A stretch of DNA of 64,000 nt from Scalesia atractyloides (GCA_947069175.1 CAMTDV010000013.1:56426610-56490609); one strand, 5' to 3'. Shown: positions 19,810 through 31,778, numbered from the stretch's first letter. Translations and numbers: made by a program. The notes: generated by a model from the letters alone, not told the origin.

Positions 19810-21337
19810 ATGATGAACAGTTACATGACGGATCAAGATTTGACTAATACCACTTTGGCTGCACTGCTATCACATACTCTGGCCCTCGATCAGGAATTGG
19901 ATCAAGTGATTGGCACTTCAACTAAGGTGCCCCGTCCGTTACATGGAGATGAGTACTATGAATGGAAGTTCATATTCGAGTAGTATTGCAAGGCCAAAGA
20001 GCCTGGGGTGTGGAGGTGCATTATGAATGGTCCTCGAACGATTGTTTACAGTACCGATCAAGATACGGATACAAAGATTCCAAAGCCCAATCACTTGTGG
20101 ACTCCAGCAGATGTGAAAATTATTGAAGAAGATGAAAAAGCTTCAGTTGTGTTAACAATGGCTCTTGTACCCGACATTTCTATTGCAGTCAGAAACTGCA
20201 AGACCGCTAAAGAAGTATGGAGCGAATTGCAAAATCTTTATGAGGGAAATGCGGATATGAAGACCAGTTGAGCAAATCAGCAATCAACAATTCAGCTCAT
20301 TTAATCACATTTACGGGGAACCATTGAGAACCAGATCCGAAGATATGTAAAGCTCGTTTCCCATATGAGATCAGCTGAGATTACTCTTACTTATAGTGCT
20401 ATGAACAGACAGCTGTTAAATTCATTACCGAAGAGTTGGGATGCTGATGTTGGAATGATCAAGAAGACGAAGAACCTGAATGATGTTACTCTCAAAGAAA
20501 TGATAGCTACAATTAAATCTTGTGAGATCGATAATAAGCAGAGAGACATCAATCATCAGAGGAGTTTAATGGCCGCTGGTATTACAGCGCAAAATGCAGC
20601 GTTAATGTCACAAAATCTGGTTTATAGCCCTTTGCAAGGAAGTTCTCACACACCGGGTTGCTCACGTGGTGTACAGTCCTCTTGACACACCACAAAAGAC
20701 TCGGTACGTCTACGGTCTTCAGTCTCAGACTCCTACTATGATTTCTGCTGCTCAAGTTCAGACACAGTACCATGCTAAATATCCTAACATGGTGTTCAGT
20801 CCTGCCATTCCAGCTGCAGTTCAACAACGTGGCATTCCTCAATCTGCTGCTCCGGCACCGGCTCCTGCTCAAGTTGTGTCCAATTCTGCCTTTCTTACCA
20901 AAGAAAATGAGGAGAAATTGGCCATAGCTGCTTCAATGATTAATATCTTAAATGCCTTTTAAGCAGGTAATCTGACTCCCCCATCTATTCTTCCAACTTA
21001 ACTAGATCAAATAATGGAGGAGGATCTGGATGAGATTGATGTGTCCTGGAATCTTGCAATAGCTGCTTTCCGTGTCAACAAGTTTCAAAAGAAGTATGGG
21101 CGGCAACCATTGTCAAATCTGAAGACTGGGCTCACAAAAGATAAACTCAGGTGCTACAGATGTCATGAGCCAGGACATTTTGCAAGGGAGTGCAAGAAGC
21201 CGCCATCTAGATATGTGTCATCCAGAGTGGCAGACATACAGAGCAGTGACAGACAGCTGGTGCCAATCTCTCCTTCAAAGTCTACTACAAGTCCCTCAAG
21301 CAGCTCTGGTGGGAAATCAACAGCTTTGGTGGCATAA
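19810..21337 (+). pseudogene. gag: gag with UBN2-like domain and first zinc knuckle (element B)
   Basis: Gag is the particle protein. The start is the ATG at 19810 (MMNSYMTDQDL), the first in the leader with a long in-frame continuation. The frame runs to 20685 with two in-frame stops (19981 and about 20269), then shifts for 20666-20962 and 21014-21337. Domain order: LHGDEYYEWKFIFE (gag N-terminal pocket), KEVWSELQNLYEGN (UBN2-type), a Gln/Pro/Ala spacer, DVSWNLAIAAFRVNKF helix, and the knuckle CYRCHEPGHFAREC at 21152-21193. Length is normal for plant copia Gag. Confidence 0.88.
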
Positions 21338-21503
21338 CAGCACGAAGGATTCAACTGGCAGATGCTGCAGCTTAGATGGAGACTTTGAATCTTTCTAGAG
21401 CAGCAACCACTACATGATGGCGCAGACAACTGAGACACTTGATCTTTTGGAAATGGTAAATCAAATTCTCTAATCAGATAGTTGTCGTTTTAAATTATCA
21501 CAA

Positions 21504-22265
21504 ATGCGTGCCCATAATTCAACTCTTGTAGCTGAATACCAACAAGCTGCATCACAGAACATCGCCCTTAAACATAAGAACAAGTTTCTTATGGAAAAGG
21601 TCGAAGCTCAAAAACAAGATATAGCTCAGCTAAAGCTTGACTTGAACCAACAACATTGTTGGGTCTGCGACTATAAGCTAAAATTAGCTGAAAAGGACGT
21701 AGAACTTCAAGCAGCCTTAGCCAAGCTAAATTCCTTGACAGGGAAGTTTCACGAAAATGAATTAACTATTAAAAAATTTGAAACGTCCATCAAGCTGGTC
21801 AAGGACTTGTGTGATCTACAGCTTAATTTTCAGAAAAAATATACAAAAGGTCTTGGGTACAATAGGGCTCCTCCACCATATAATCATAACTATACCAGAA
21901 TGCCTGAATCTGAGGCTGATATAGAAAATGCAGAAAATATGATGTATGGTAAACTTAGATTATCTTCTAAACCATGGAAGCCCTATTACCCAAAGTTCTC
22001 CAAGCCAACTGAACTCAAGAGGGATGATGTTTTCGTTACTTCCGCACCATTTTCACATGAATCTGGTGACCATCCATCTTATAGTTCAGATGATTTAGAG
22101 AAAGTGACGCCTAAGGAAGAGGCAGCAACATCACCCACAGAATCTAAAGGAGAAAATTCTTCTAAAACTGAAACTGACTTAGTGAACGATACTAACGTTT
22201 CTACCTCATGTGAAGAAGAAATATTAGTTAAGGATATTACAGATGGTGATCAGAAGAATGTCTGA
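21504..22265 (+). pseudogene. Coiled-coil linker after gag (element B)
   Basis: A 253-codon uninterrupted frame. The first 130 residues are heptad-like (EKVEAQKQDIAQLKLDL, KDVELQAALAKLNSLTG) and should form a long coiled coil. Then comes GLGYNRAPPPYNHNYTRMP (about 21850-21905), also seen in A, and a Ser/Thr/Glu-rich tail. It lies between the two zinc knuckles. Function is unknown; oligomerisation of a Gag-Pol precursor is a guess. Confidence 0.65.
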
Positions 22266-23225
22266 ATGCAAATTCAGACAATTCGGCTGCTGATTATGAA
22301 TTTTATAAACCTGCTTTTGACATTTTGAATCAATTTCTTGCTGAACAATTTAAATTATCAGACAGTGTTGGTTGTGTTGATGACACAGACGGTTTTAATT
22401 CTGGTTTTTCATCGAATGATGTTTTGAATGCTACTAATAACTGTGATAACTTGTGATGAAAACATGAATTATACTACAGGTACAACATCGACAGATGATT
22501 CTGTCTCCTCAGTTCCTACTGAAGAGACCGGAAGTTCTTCTCTAGAGGTTCCTTCTATTGATGCTAATCCCAGGATTGACAGTGAGAAATTCAACCAACC
22601 AACTGACCCTGTGAAGAATGACGTTGGCATAGTTCTAGAAGAATCGGGCGACTCAGCTTCTTCAAGAAAAGAATAATGGATTGATTCTGAAATGATAAAA
22701 GATGATCATTCTCTTCCTGCTTATTCAGATACAAATCTTGAAACTGAATCTGAATCGGACTCTCAAACTTTTCAAAATTTAGAGATTCCTCCTACTTGTA
22801 ATGTTTCAAGCTCATCTTCTGGAAGTTCAGAAAAGGATGTCCCTGCTAAGCCACATGTCTCTTCTACAGAATCTGCCAAGCAAAGTGATTTGAAAAATAA
22901 TAATAAGAAACAGAGAACACGTCGATCCAAAAAGAAGAAAAACAAACAGGTGTCTCAGACAAATGAAAAGGCAACTGCTGAGTCACTTCTTCACTCTTAG
23001 AAATTGACTCAACAGCCCCAAACTGAATCTGTTAAGCAACCAGCTGAACAGAAATCAGTTAAATTTGTGCCTAAGTCTACACACTCCGAATTGTCTAATT
23101 CAAATCACAAAACTAACAAGTGTGTTGATGGTTGTGCGCAGGCAATAGCCAAGATCAACACCGTGCACCAGCCGTCAGCACCCGCAAGCAAGAAACTAAC
23201 AGACAAATTGCCTAGAATTTCCTAA
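22266..23225 (+). pseudogene. Acidic and Lys/Ser-rich linker (element B)
   Basis: Three open pieces in changing frames (22428-22676, 22692-23000 and 23004-23225) rich in Ser, Asp and Glu, with a basic cluster KKQRTRRSKKKKNKQ at about 22904-22950. No known fold. It joins the coiled coil to the second knuckle. Confidence 0.5.
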
Positions 23226-23261
23226 GCTGAACAGACTGTTTTCTTCCAGAAGAGGCAGACA

Positions 23262-23303
23262 TGTTTAAACTGTGGATTTCTCGGGTATATTGCGCAAAAT
23301 TGT
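23262..23303 (+). pseudogene. Second zinc knuckle, degenerate (element B)
   Basis: CLNCGFLGYIAQNC has the spacing of CX2CX4HX4C but the histidine is Tyr, so zinc binding is probably lost. Position before protease matches A, C1 and G. Confidence 0.7.
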
Positions 23304-23699
23304 CAAAAGGCTTTTATCCCTTTTAAAGCATTATACTCAAAATGTCAGAAAGCTATGCCTAATCGCCTAAATCAGGCTCGATTTGCTATGGCTAAGCCTT
23401 CTGATCAAGACTGGAACATGGCCAAGAAACAAACTCACAAATCTTCAAGGCCTTCAGGTTTTCTGAATCCTTCTAGAACTCCAAGGACTGTGTAGAAGTC
23501 TGACTCGCTAACCTGGAGGCCTAAGATCTTGACCAAGATTCAGTCTTCTGCCCCCATATCCAACAAATCAAGAGCATCATCGACCTCATCCTTAGCTAAT
23601 TTAATTTTTCGTGACGTTACTTATGTTGATGTAAATGGCATGCCCAGATCATCAATGGCCTGGGTTGCAGCCTCTAACTAAAACCTGTTGAAATGTGCA

Positions 23700-24278
23700 G
23701 GAACAGCTCTGGCGAACTCTCGTCAGACTCTGGTATATTGACAGTGGTTGTTCCAGGCACATGTTGGGGACATCTCACAGTTGAATGACATTCAGTTTTT
23801 CGATGGCGGGTTTGTATCCTTCGTAGGTGCTGAGACCGAAAGATCACTATGAGAGGAACAATATGCAACGGAGCTCTCAGCTTTAAAGAACGTGAACTAC
23901 GTACCAGAGTTGAAGCATAGTCTTTTGAGTGTGTCTCAGCTCTGTGACAATCATTTGGATGTTCTCTTTACCAAGAAAGGGTGTTATGTACTGAAACCAG
24001 GCCTCATTATTCCGGGTGATTGGATTCTTCTAAAAGTCGTGCGAAAAGGAAATGCATTTGTCATCGACAAGAACAAAGTTCCCTCTGACAAGCTCACTTG
24101 CTTATTCTCGGCGACAGCTGAGCATGATGCAATGCTATGGCATAGTCGATTCGGACACATCAACATGAAGAACTTAAATCGACTTGCAAAAGGTGGTTTA
24201 GTCAGAGATCTACCTGTTCACGATTTTATACAAGTTGAAAAGTCTGAATCATGTGCACGTGAGAAACAACATCGATAG
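23700..24278 (+). pseudogene. Protease and GAG-pre-integrase (element B)
   Basis: Protease signature WYIDSGCSRHMLG (23731-23769) has an intact DSG (Asp at 23740). A frameshift follows near 23790. The pre-integrase frame 23892-24278 reads LKHSLLSVSQLCDNH, KPGLIIPGDWILLKV, LWHSRFGHINMKNL: the copia pre-integrase plus the His pair of the integrase zinc site. The Cys pair is damaged (CAREKQ instead of CxxC) by a small deletion near 24250. Confidence 0.85.
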
Positions 24279-24954
24279 CCGCTGAAATCTAAAACCCCTT
24301 CCACGTCTCAAGTCTTAGATTGCTTCATATGGATATTTTTGGTCCGACAGATGTTCTGAGCATTGGCGGGAAGGCATACTGTCTGGTCATTATGATGACT
24401 ACTCACGATTCACCTGGGTTTTCCTTCTGGCACAAAAAAGTGAAACCGCTGAGTTAGTTTAACAGTTCATCACACTTATGGAGAACCAGACAGACACCAC
24501 CGTGAAGGTTATTCGTTGTGATATTGGAACAGAGTTTAAGAATGTTACCTTTCAATTATTTTTGCTCTTCCAAGGGTATTGACAGACAGTTTAGTGTACC
24601 AGAACTCCACAACAAAATGGGGTTGCAGAACGGAGAAATCGAGCACAGATTGAAGCTGCACGTACTATGTTGGTTGAATCCGAGCTACCTCTTATTTTTT
24701 GGGCAAATGAAATCAATACCGCATGTTATATTCAGAATCATGCCCTGATTAACAAAAGACACATGAAAACACTGTACGAAGTGGTTGAAGGTCGCAAACC
24801 TTCGGTCAAGCTTTTCCGCAAGTTCGGATGCCCTTGTGTTCTCCTGCTCATGGATGCTAAAGGGAAATTTGAATCACGTGGGGATCCATTCATTTTCATT
24901 GGATATTCCAAAAACACTTCATATCGTGTCTATAATAAGATCAAGAAAATGTAG
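24279..24954 (+). pseudogene. Integrase core (element B), broken
   Basis: Stops and frameshifts break the core. Still visible: a LHMDIFGP-like first catalytic stretch near 24330, IRCDIGTEFKN with the second Asp at about 24520, and the distal part 24667-24954 (MLVESELPLIFWANEINTA, FGCPCVLL, FIGYSKNTSYRVYN). The third acidic residue region near 24610 is shifted in frame (NKMGLQNGEIE where NGVAER is usual). Confidence 0.75.
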
Positions 24955-25169
24955 TTGAAACCTACAATGTGGGTTGGCTGGAGGAGAATCCAAAGGACAC
25001 ACGCATTGGTCCTGACTGGCTTATGATTATTCCACTTTGTTTAACCATGTTGATGTCCCTTCTAATGTGTCTGCAGGTACAAGCAAAATTTCTGAACTTC
25101 CAACGATGCCCATCTCACCCGAAGACGATGTCGATGCTGCATAGCTGTGTGAGACTTTAAAGAAGCTGA

Positions 25170-25775
25170 GTGTGGATCCACCTAGATTTAATGAAGCTAT
25201 ATCTACTCCTTCACCAGTATCGCAACATCAAGAAACAGCATCTGGACCAGCCTCCTCAGGATGATTTCCCTGAAGTTGAGGCTCCAAACACAGAGCCTCC
25301 AACGATAAATGAAGGGTCTGCTCCTCCCGGTGTCTTAGGCTCATCTATGTTTCCTGAGCCTACACCCCCAGACTGTTCTCTAGATTCCTCAGTCAACACC
25401 TCTACTACTGCAACTAATGAGGGGCACTCATCTAAAGTTTCTTCACCGAGTGTTACCAACTTGCAAACGGATCTTCTTGTCCCTGCTACGCCAATACCGC
25501 AGCGTTTACAGCGCGTTCATCCAATTGAAAATGTTATTGGTCCTGTTACTGCTGCCGTTCGAACCCGCAGTCAATCAGGGGATATCAATACTTGTCTTTA
25601 CTCTTGCTTTATCTCACAAATTGAACCTAAAAGCATTGATGTCGCATGGCAGGAACCAGGCTGGGTTGATGCTATGCATGAAGAACTCAATCAATTTGAG
25701 AAGCTTGGTGTATGGCAATTGGTGAAGCTTCCTCAAGGAAAACGTGCTCTTGGAACTCCTGGGTATTTTGCATAA
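25170..25775 (+). pseudogene. Integrase-RT linker and RT entry (element B)
   Basis: A 201-codon frame: acidic/Pro/Ser linker, then RVHPIENVIGPVTAAVRTR, the usual copia line before RT, and the RT N-terminus DAMHEELNQFEKLGVWQLV. A short deletion at about 25755-25785 replaces the IGTKWVF line and shifts the frame into the following RT. Confidence 0.8.
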
Positions 25776-27149
25776 ACAGGATAACACTAGAGTCATTGTT
25801 CGGAATAAAGCTCGACTGGTGGTTCAGGGTTTTTGTCAGATTGAAGGATTGAACTACGATGAGGTTTATGCACCGGTAGCTCGATTGGAGGCTATTCGCA
25901 TTTTCTTAGCATATGCATCTTACATTGATTTCACCGTCTATCAAATGGATGTCAAGACTGCTTTTCTCTACGGCACGGTAAAAGAGGAAATATACGTGGC
26001 ACAACCACCGAGTTTTACTGATCCTGACAAGCCAGACTATGCATACAAATTGGACAAAGCTTTGTATGGTTTGCATCAAGCGCCTCGCGCATGGTACGCA
26101 ACTCTAACAGCGCATTTGCTTGCTCATGGATATACTCGGGGAACCATTGATCAAACTTTGTTCATCAAGCATGTTGACAAGGACATTATTCTTGTTCAAA
26201 TTTATGTTGATGATGTTATTTTTGGCTCTACGAATGATGATCTGTGTCGGGAATTTGAAGAAATCATAAAGAAGAAATTTGAGATGAGCTCACTGGGGGA
26301 GATGACTATGTTTTTGGGACTTCAAGTTCCTCAGAGCCCGCAAGGTATATTGATTCATCAAGGAAAATATGTCAACGACGTTCTTGCGAAATTCAAGCTT
26401 ACAAACTCAAAGCCTACGGCTTCACCTTTTGCAAAACGGCCTTTATTAAATGAAGACGCTAAAGGAACGCCTGTTAATCCAACCATGTACCGATCTATGA
26501 TTGGTTCACTCATGTATCTCACTACAAGTCGACCAGATATCATGTTTGCCATTTGCCAGTGTGCTCGCTATCAGGCTACTCCTAAACTCTCTCATTTACA
26601 TGCTGTTAAAAGAATATTTAGGTACCTCAAAGGGGCACCATCACTGGGCCTCTGGTATCCTAAAAATTCTGAAATTGAACTGTATGCTTTCTCTGAGAGT
26701 AATCTTGGAGGTACAGATATGGATATGCGCTCAACTTCCGCTAGATGTCAATTCTTGGGAGATAGATTAATTTCGTGGCAATGCAAGAAGCAGCAAGCAG
26801 TCTCGCTCTCTACAGCAGAAGTAGAATATGTCGCAACATCTGCTTCCTGCTCCAAGGTTTTATGGATGCAACACCAGCTTGCAGATTACGGTTTGACTTA
26901 TCTAAACACAACAATTTATTGTGATAACGACGCCGCTATCCAAATCATTAAAAACCCCGTTTTTCACTCCAAAACCAAGCACATAAATATCAAAGTTCAT
27001 TTTATTCGTGATTGCTATGAAAAGGGGCTCCTTAACTTGAGCAAATCCACACTGATGCAAACATGGCGGATTTGTTCACGAAACCCGTTAGCAACGCGCG
27101 TTTTCAAGTGCTTGTGGATCTTCTCAAAATGATCTGTTTTTCTAATTGA
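25744..27149 (+). pseudogene. Reverse transcriptase and RNase H (element B), mostly open
   Basis: The longest frame of the window, 462 codons. RT is complete from VRNKARLVVQGF to the connection: YQMDVKTAFLYG, LYGLHQAPRAWY, and an intact YVDD (IYVDDVIFG, about 26203). RNase H follows with RYLKGAPSLGLWYP, AEVEYVATSASC and YCDNDAA, but the first acidic pair reads FSESNLGG instead of FSDSD, so this domain is probably inactive. A frameshift at about 27045 moves the C-terminus (ADLFTKPVS) to another frame; the normal stop is at 27147. The first residues after 25744 are out of homology. Confidence 0.9.
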
Positions 27150-27233
27150 GCATCTCTATCCTTTCAGTTTCGTTATTTTCTTTCATTCATTTTTGTTTGC
27201 TTCGTAAATTTGTTCATATATATGCACAAATTT

Positions 27234-27247
27234 AGGGGTAGAAGAAT
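27234..27247 (+). promoter_or_regulatory. Internal polypurine-like tract (element B)
   Basis: AGGGGTAGAAGAA, 85 bp after the pol stop, in the same place as the tracts at 7416 in A. One pyrimidine interrupts it. Confidence 0.4.
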
Positions 27248-27399
27248 TAAAAAATAAAAAATGTGTTAGTTTTTAAACAGCTTTTGCAATGATTGGGAAA
27301 TGAAATACTTTTTCGTGATAAAGTGTCTTACTAACACATGTAAGGTGTTGAAGCGGGAAAAGACTTGGATCGAAGGTGATATGTTGATAGGTCTAATCT

Positions 27400-27900
27400 C
27401 AACCGGATAGTGTAAGTGAAATGATATAAACATAAAGAACTATGTATTCAGTGGGTCACACACTATAGGCGTATGATTTCATGGTTTTTAAATCTTGTGT
27501 TGATAGATAGCCAACGTCTGAGGTTTCGGTCTTTATGTTGTTGAGTCATCCGGGGATATCATGGATGCCCTTCTGTTGCATCCAGATTATATAATGACCT
27601 AGGCACAGTCAGGATATCTTTTAAAAGAGCCAAAATAGAAGGGCCAAAACCTAAAAGAACGGAAATCTCTTCATGAGAAAATTCCATAAGTTCCTATGTA
27701 CCACATAAGGTATTTGCCTAACCCTCGTCAGATACTATTGGTCACTCTGCTGTACGAAAGTACTGACCTGTACACCAATAGTCTAACGTTGTAAAAGATA
27801 AAGGATGATCTCAGTATACTCACCTGCTACGATGAATTGTTGTACTTACCTTGATCGTGGGGGTATGTCATGGTATGGGACACACGGGTATCATGTATAA
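27400..27900 (+). other. Conserved post-pol non-coding block, copy B
   Basis: Clear match by eye to C2 (32890-32390 minus) and, for its second half, to Z (1252-990 minus). Shared anchors in order: GATATAAACATAA, GTGGGT.ACA, GTTGATAGAT.GCCAA, GGTCTTTAT, TCATC.GGGGTATC-like, CTTCTG.TGCATCCAGAT, TGACCTAGGCACA, CAGGATATCTT, CCTAACCCTCGT, GTACTGACCTG, TACCTTGATCGTGGGGGTATGTC. All frames are stopped in at least two copies. Confidence 0.7.
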
Positions 27901-28059
27901 TACTACCTTAAGCGTATCATGAAGCTAGAACTTGAGGGTTGAGTTTTAGATTTAGATGGACAAGTATATTGGCAATTGCTTAGACTAGTCTGACCCAGCT
28001 CATACTGAAAAATGCTCCTTAGTCGACTTTTGGAATGATTTAATCCCTTAGCAAGGCTA

Positions 28060-28091
28060 TGTTTGTGTTTGTATTTGTGTTTGTGTTTGTG
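28060..28091 (+). repeat. GTTTGT hexamer microsatellite
   Basis: Five imperfect GTTTGT/GTATTT units in the post-pol spacer of B. Confidence 0.85.
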
Positions 28092-28269
28092 CTTAAATGT
28101 CTTATTTTTGTAGTTGGCAAAAGGTGGTTGGATGCTTGGTTAGTAAAATTGCTAATTTTGGTTCGATGGTTTCTATCAAGGGATATTGGACTAGTCTGCT
28201 AGGTTTCAAAGTTGGGCCAATCCAATAGAATTTCTGAAAATCTTAAAAATTGAACATTTAGGGTTCACG

Positions 28270-28870
28270 AGTTAGTGTTCCGGATTGGGCTTTCAAGCAC
28301 CTGCCGGATAGGCCCACTAGGTTGTCACTATTCCGGATTGGGCATGACAAAAGCCCAATCCGGATCCTTTGGGAATTCGGATGATGGATTCCGGATTAAG
28401 TTGGGCCCAAAAGGTTTTAGGCCCTAGCCCATTCCGAAAAAGTACTTAACTGAATCAAAGATGCATTTTGGATTATTCCCAAAATTTTCCGAAATCCTCT
28501 GATATTTTCTGATCATCTCTGAACTCACAGTTCATTCTCATTCTAATCTCAAATTTCATACAGATTAGGTATATAATGCTCTAAAAGTTATGGAATCTAA
28601 TGATAATCTTTAAGTTTCATACATTTAGGACAGCATTTCGGATTGGTCTTCAAAGAAACTTGTATTTCGGATCTCATTCTGGATGGATATTCAACCAAGT
28701 TGATGAACTCGGATTTCGTCTCGGATAACCTTCATCTGGATTGATGATTCATCCGAAATACTGTTAACTTGTTTGCTAATCCGGATTGATGATTCATCCG
28801 AATTATTGTTGACCTCTTTGCTAATCCCGATTGATGAAAGGTTCATCCGGATTACTGTTGACCTGTTAGT
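28270..28870. repeat. CCGGAT motif array, spacer copy (element B)
   Basis: Roughly twenty-five copies of TTCCGGATT(G/A) and its relatives (ATCCGGAT, TTTCGGAT, CATCCGAA), for example near 28280, 28333, 28361, 28391, 28731, 28781 and 28848, with ATCCGGATT..GATTCATCCG units repeated near-tandem from 28740 on. Same position relative to pol and the accessory ORF as the arrays in A and Z. Confidence 0.75.
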
Positions 28871-29075
28871 GAATCTGGATTCTAGGGTTTGAACCTTTGA
28901 GCTCTTTGGAACCTTTCCAAGTGATTGAACCCCTCAAACTGGTTTGAACCTTTTAATAATTGAACCTTTTAAATCTGTTTGAACCATCCAATTCGTGTTG
29001 ACCCTTTATCCTAATGAATTCCTTTAACTTCTGTTAGTTGCGTTAAAATTGAGTTAATCTGGTTATTGTTTTGAC

Positions 29076-29077
29076 AG
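29076..29077 (+). promoter_or_regulatory. Putative 3' splice site before accessory ORF (element B)
   Basis: TCTGGTTATTGTTTTGACAG ends two bases before the ATG at 29080. Arrangement shared with A and Z. Splicing is inference. Confidence 0.4.
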
Positions 29078-29079
29078 AA

Positions 29080-31752
29080 ATGGTAGAAGAGGCTTTTGAT
29101 GCAGTCATGTTGGTAGGGAGGAACAGTTCCATAATCAAGCAGGATATCTATCGGATCCACCAGTGAAATTTTTCCAAGAGTTCCAATCCATGATGGCTGG
29201 TTTGATGCGTGCAAGATTGCGTATGCACTTCGTGCCAACCCGGTTATATATAATCTGGTGCACTCCTTTTGGAAGAGAGCTCGATTCCACTTGAGAGGAG
29301 CTGATGGGAGACCGTATATTAGTTCTCAGATACAGGGCAAGGAGATCTTAGTGAATGAAGCCTGCGTTCGAGAGGTTTTACAGTTTGCAGACGCTACAAG
29401 TGATCCAACTGTGTACACAAAGGAGAAAGTGTTGCCTATTCTTGCAGAGATGAGTTATGAGGATTCATATACGTCGTTGCTCAAGAAAATGTTTCCAGCT
29501 TACTGGAATTGCTGGTACACATGTTCATGCAGCATTTCTGAGAACAAGGGAGGGTTAGACCAACCGAATCAAACCCAAACTTCCGCGATCGTGGTTCTTA
29601 TTATGGATTGGAAAGATAATTTTTCAGGTTATATTTTCGAAAATATGAAGAAGATTTTAGAGCAGTTCAAGAAGAGGATCTTTCTGTTATATCCGCGTTT
29701 CATGCAGTTGATTTTGGATGCTCGATATCCCAACTTAGCCAAGGATGCTTCTGATGTGAATCTGCTAAATATGAAGCCAATGAGACCGACTATCTTTAGC
29801 ACAATGAAGAAAATCGTTCAACATCGAAAACTGTATTTGTTGGTCGTTTTCCGTTAAAGAAGTTCGAAAAGTTTGCTGAGGTGATCGGACAGGATGTCCC
29901 AGCTCCTACACCAGTCAATGCTATTGTTGCTAAAGAAAATGGTGTGCCTGCGAAAGAGAAAGAGGTTGAGATTGAAGATCTGGTCACTGATGCGGATACA
30001 GTCGAGGAACAAGCTTTCTTAGACGATCTTACTGAGTTAATGCTAATCTGACTCCAGTTTTGCCAGAACTTTCTTCAGAGAACTTAGAAGCTCTAATTAC
30101 ACATCTGAAAGAAATTCAAGAACGACAAGGTGATCCTCCTTTGGTAATACCATTTGTTGATGTTCATGTCGGTGTGGTTTGGTCTGATGAAGAGGATTAA
30201 AAAGACGAAGTACCTTGATAAAGAGACGGCGGACGGAGCCTATTATTGAACCAAGTCGATCATAAGCTCACGTTGTTAGTATTGCTGAAGAATCTACACC
30301 GGTGATATCTAACTCTGCTTTATCTCCAGTTGCTGTATCTATGACGGATGCTCAGATGGTTGACCCTCCTATTTCTTTTGAACCGACAACTGCTAACATT
30401 GCTACACATTCCACAGTCGTATATATTCTAGCAGACTCTGTATTACGAATGATGGATCTTGGCAGAAGTTCAATGGGTGCTGAGGGATCTGGAGCGGGTG
30501 GAAGTGGTACAGGTGGTGTTGAGGATGATGCTGCAGAACACTAGGAAGATCTGAAAAATGCGCTTTTGAGTTTAGTGGTCTGGATAGTATGATGAAGATG
30601 TAGACGTTGATTTTGTGGATTTGAAGAAATGAGTGATTGTACTAGAACAGGAGGTTATACTTAAGGATGCTCAGATTGCGTTATTGAAGACACGCTTAGA
30701 CGTGAGAGACCAAACGATCGATCAACTGCAAGGGGATGTCACTATGCTGATGACTTTGGTGTTTGATCTTTGGCTAAATTGGAGAACAAGTTTGGGCGAG
30801 AACTTTCTGACCCTATTGATGATCCAATGAACATAGAACACCGACATAGAGCAGCCGAGCAAAGAGCAGCAGAGGAAAGTGAAGCAGATAGGTTAGTTGT
30901 TGAACAGTTGGCTTCCAACAGACAAGTTGGGTTGGATGACTAGTTGCGTGATCCGAGAAAGAAATATATTGCCAGTCAAAAGCTTCCAATGGCACAAAAG
31001 AAGAAACATATGGTTTTGATGAAAAACGTTGATATTAATCCGCTTGATGAGAATTTTCAATTGAAAGATCCTTCCAACCAGTCAGAACGGTATGTCCATG
31101 AACTTGGCTCAAGTTACTATAGGAAGGTTGGAAACAAATCGAAGGTGCTTAGCTGGATGTACGACCATGTAAAGAAGATGTGATTATTGTTAGACAGGAC
31201 GGTACTAGAGAATATTATTCTAAGGAGTCTCAGTTTGAAACAAGGACGAAGATTGTTTTGACTGATCTGTTGCGAGCTCCTTACTCTGACGATGATACAA
31301 CTGAACGAGGTCCAGGCTGGAGGTTTTTTAAGAAATTGGAACAGAAGGTGAAAACTGGGTTCAAGACAATGAAAATATCTGAACCATATCTGCGAGCGGC
31401 GAAGGGAGTGCGTGATGCAAGTACAGGGAGGCGGTTTAAGTCGGTGATGTGGCCCCTGACGGATAAAGAGCTTGTTATACCCGTTGTTCCAATATTTCCA
31501 AAAGGAATTTTGAAGAATTTCAATTTCTGGCTGTATGATCCCAAAGTTGGAAGTGTGGCAATTGTGACGAAAGAGAAGGCATTTAGGGTTAATGATGTGG
31601 TTGATTTGGTGAGCTTTCACGATGAAGATCTGCAGGTTCTTGCTTCACACCAGATTCTAACAGCAGAGCTATATGAAGCATGTACTAAATATTGGACAGC
31701 TGTTGTGGCTGGAATTATTGCTGGAAGATTGGGAGTGGACGCGCAACCTTAA
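29080..31752 (+). pseudogene. Accessory ORF (aORF) of element B, broken but with open C-terminus
   Basis: Start at ATG 29080 (MVEEAFDAVM); the frame stops after 28 codons, then two frames carry the N-terminal domain: KIAYALRANPVIYNLVHSFW (about 29212), then NEACVREVLQFADATSDP, EMSYEDSYTSLLKKMFPAYW, DNFSGYIFENMKK and RIFLLYPRFMQLILDARYP (to 29857). Middle: Thr/Val/Pro-rich pieces and a Gly run (30302-30544). A coiled-coil piece (30633-30830, EQEVILKDAQIALLKTRL) follows. The last frame, 31180-31752, is 190 codons without a stop, with an aromatic and basic composition (FKKLEQKVKTGFKTMKIS, NFNFWLYDPK) that I do not recognise. It ends 36 bp before the LTR. Confidence 0.6.
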
Positions 31753-31778
31753 TATTAAAAGGCCTAATGTTGTAAACC

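Noticed and set aside
27400..27900. Reading the conserved block as an internal or solo LTR
   Set aside because: No TG...CA ends, target repeats or TATA-like core are consistent across the five copies.
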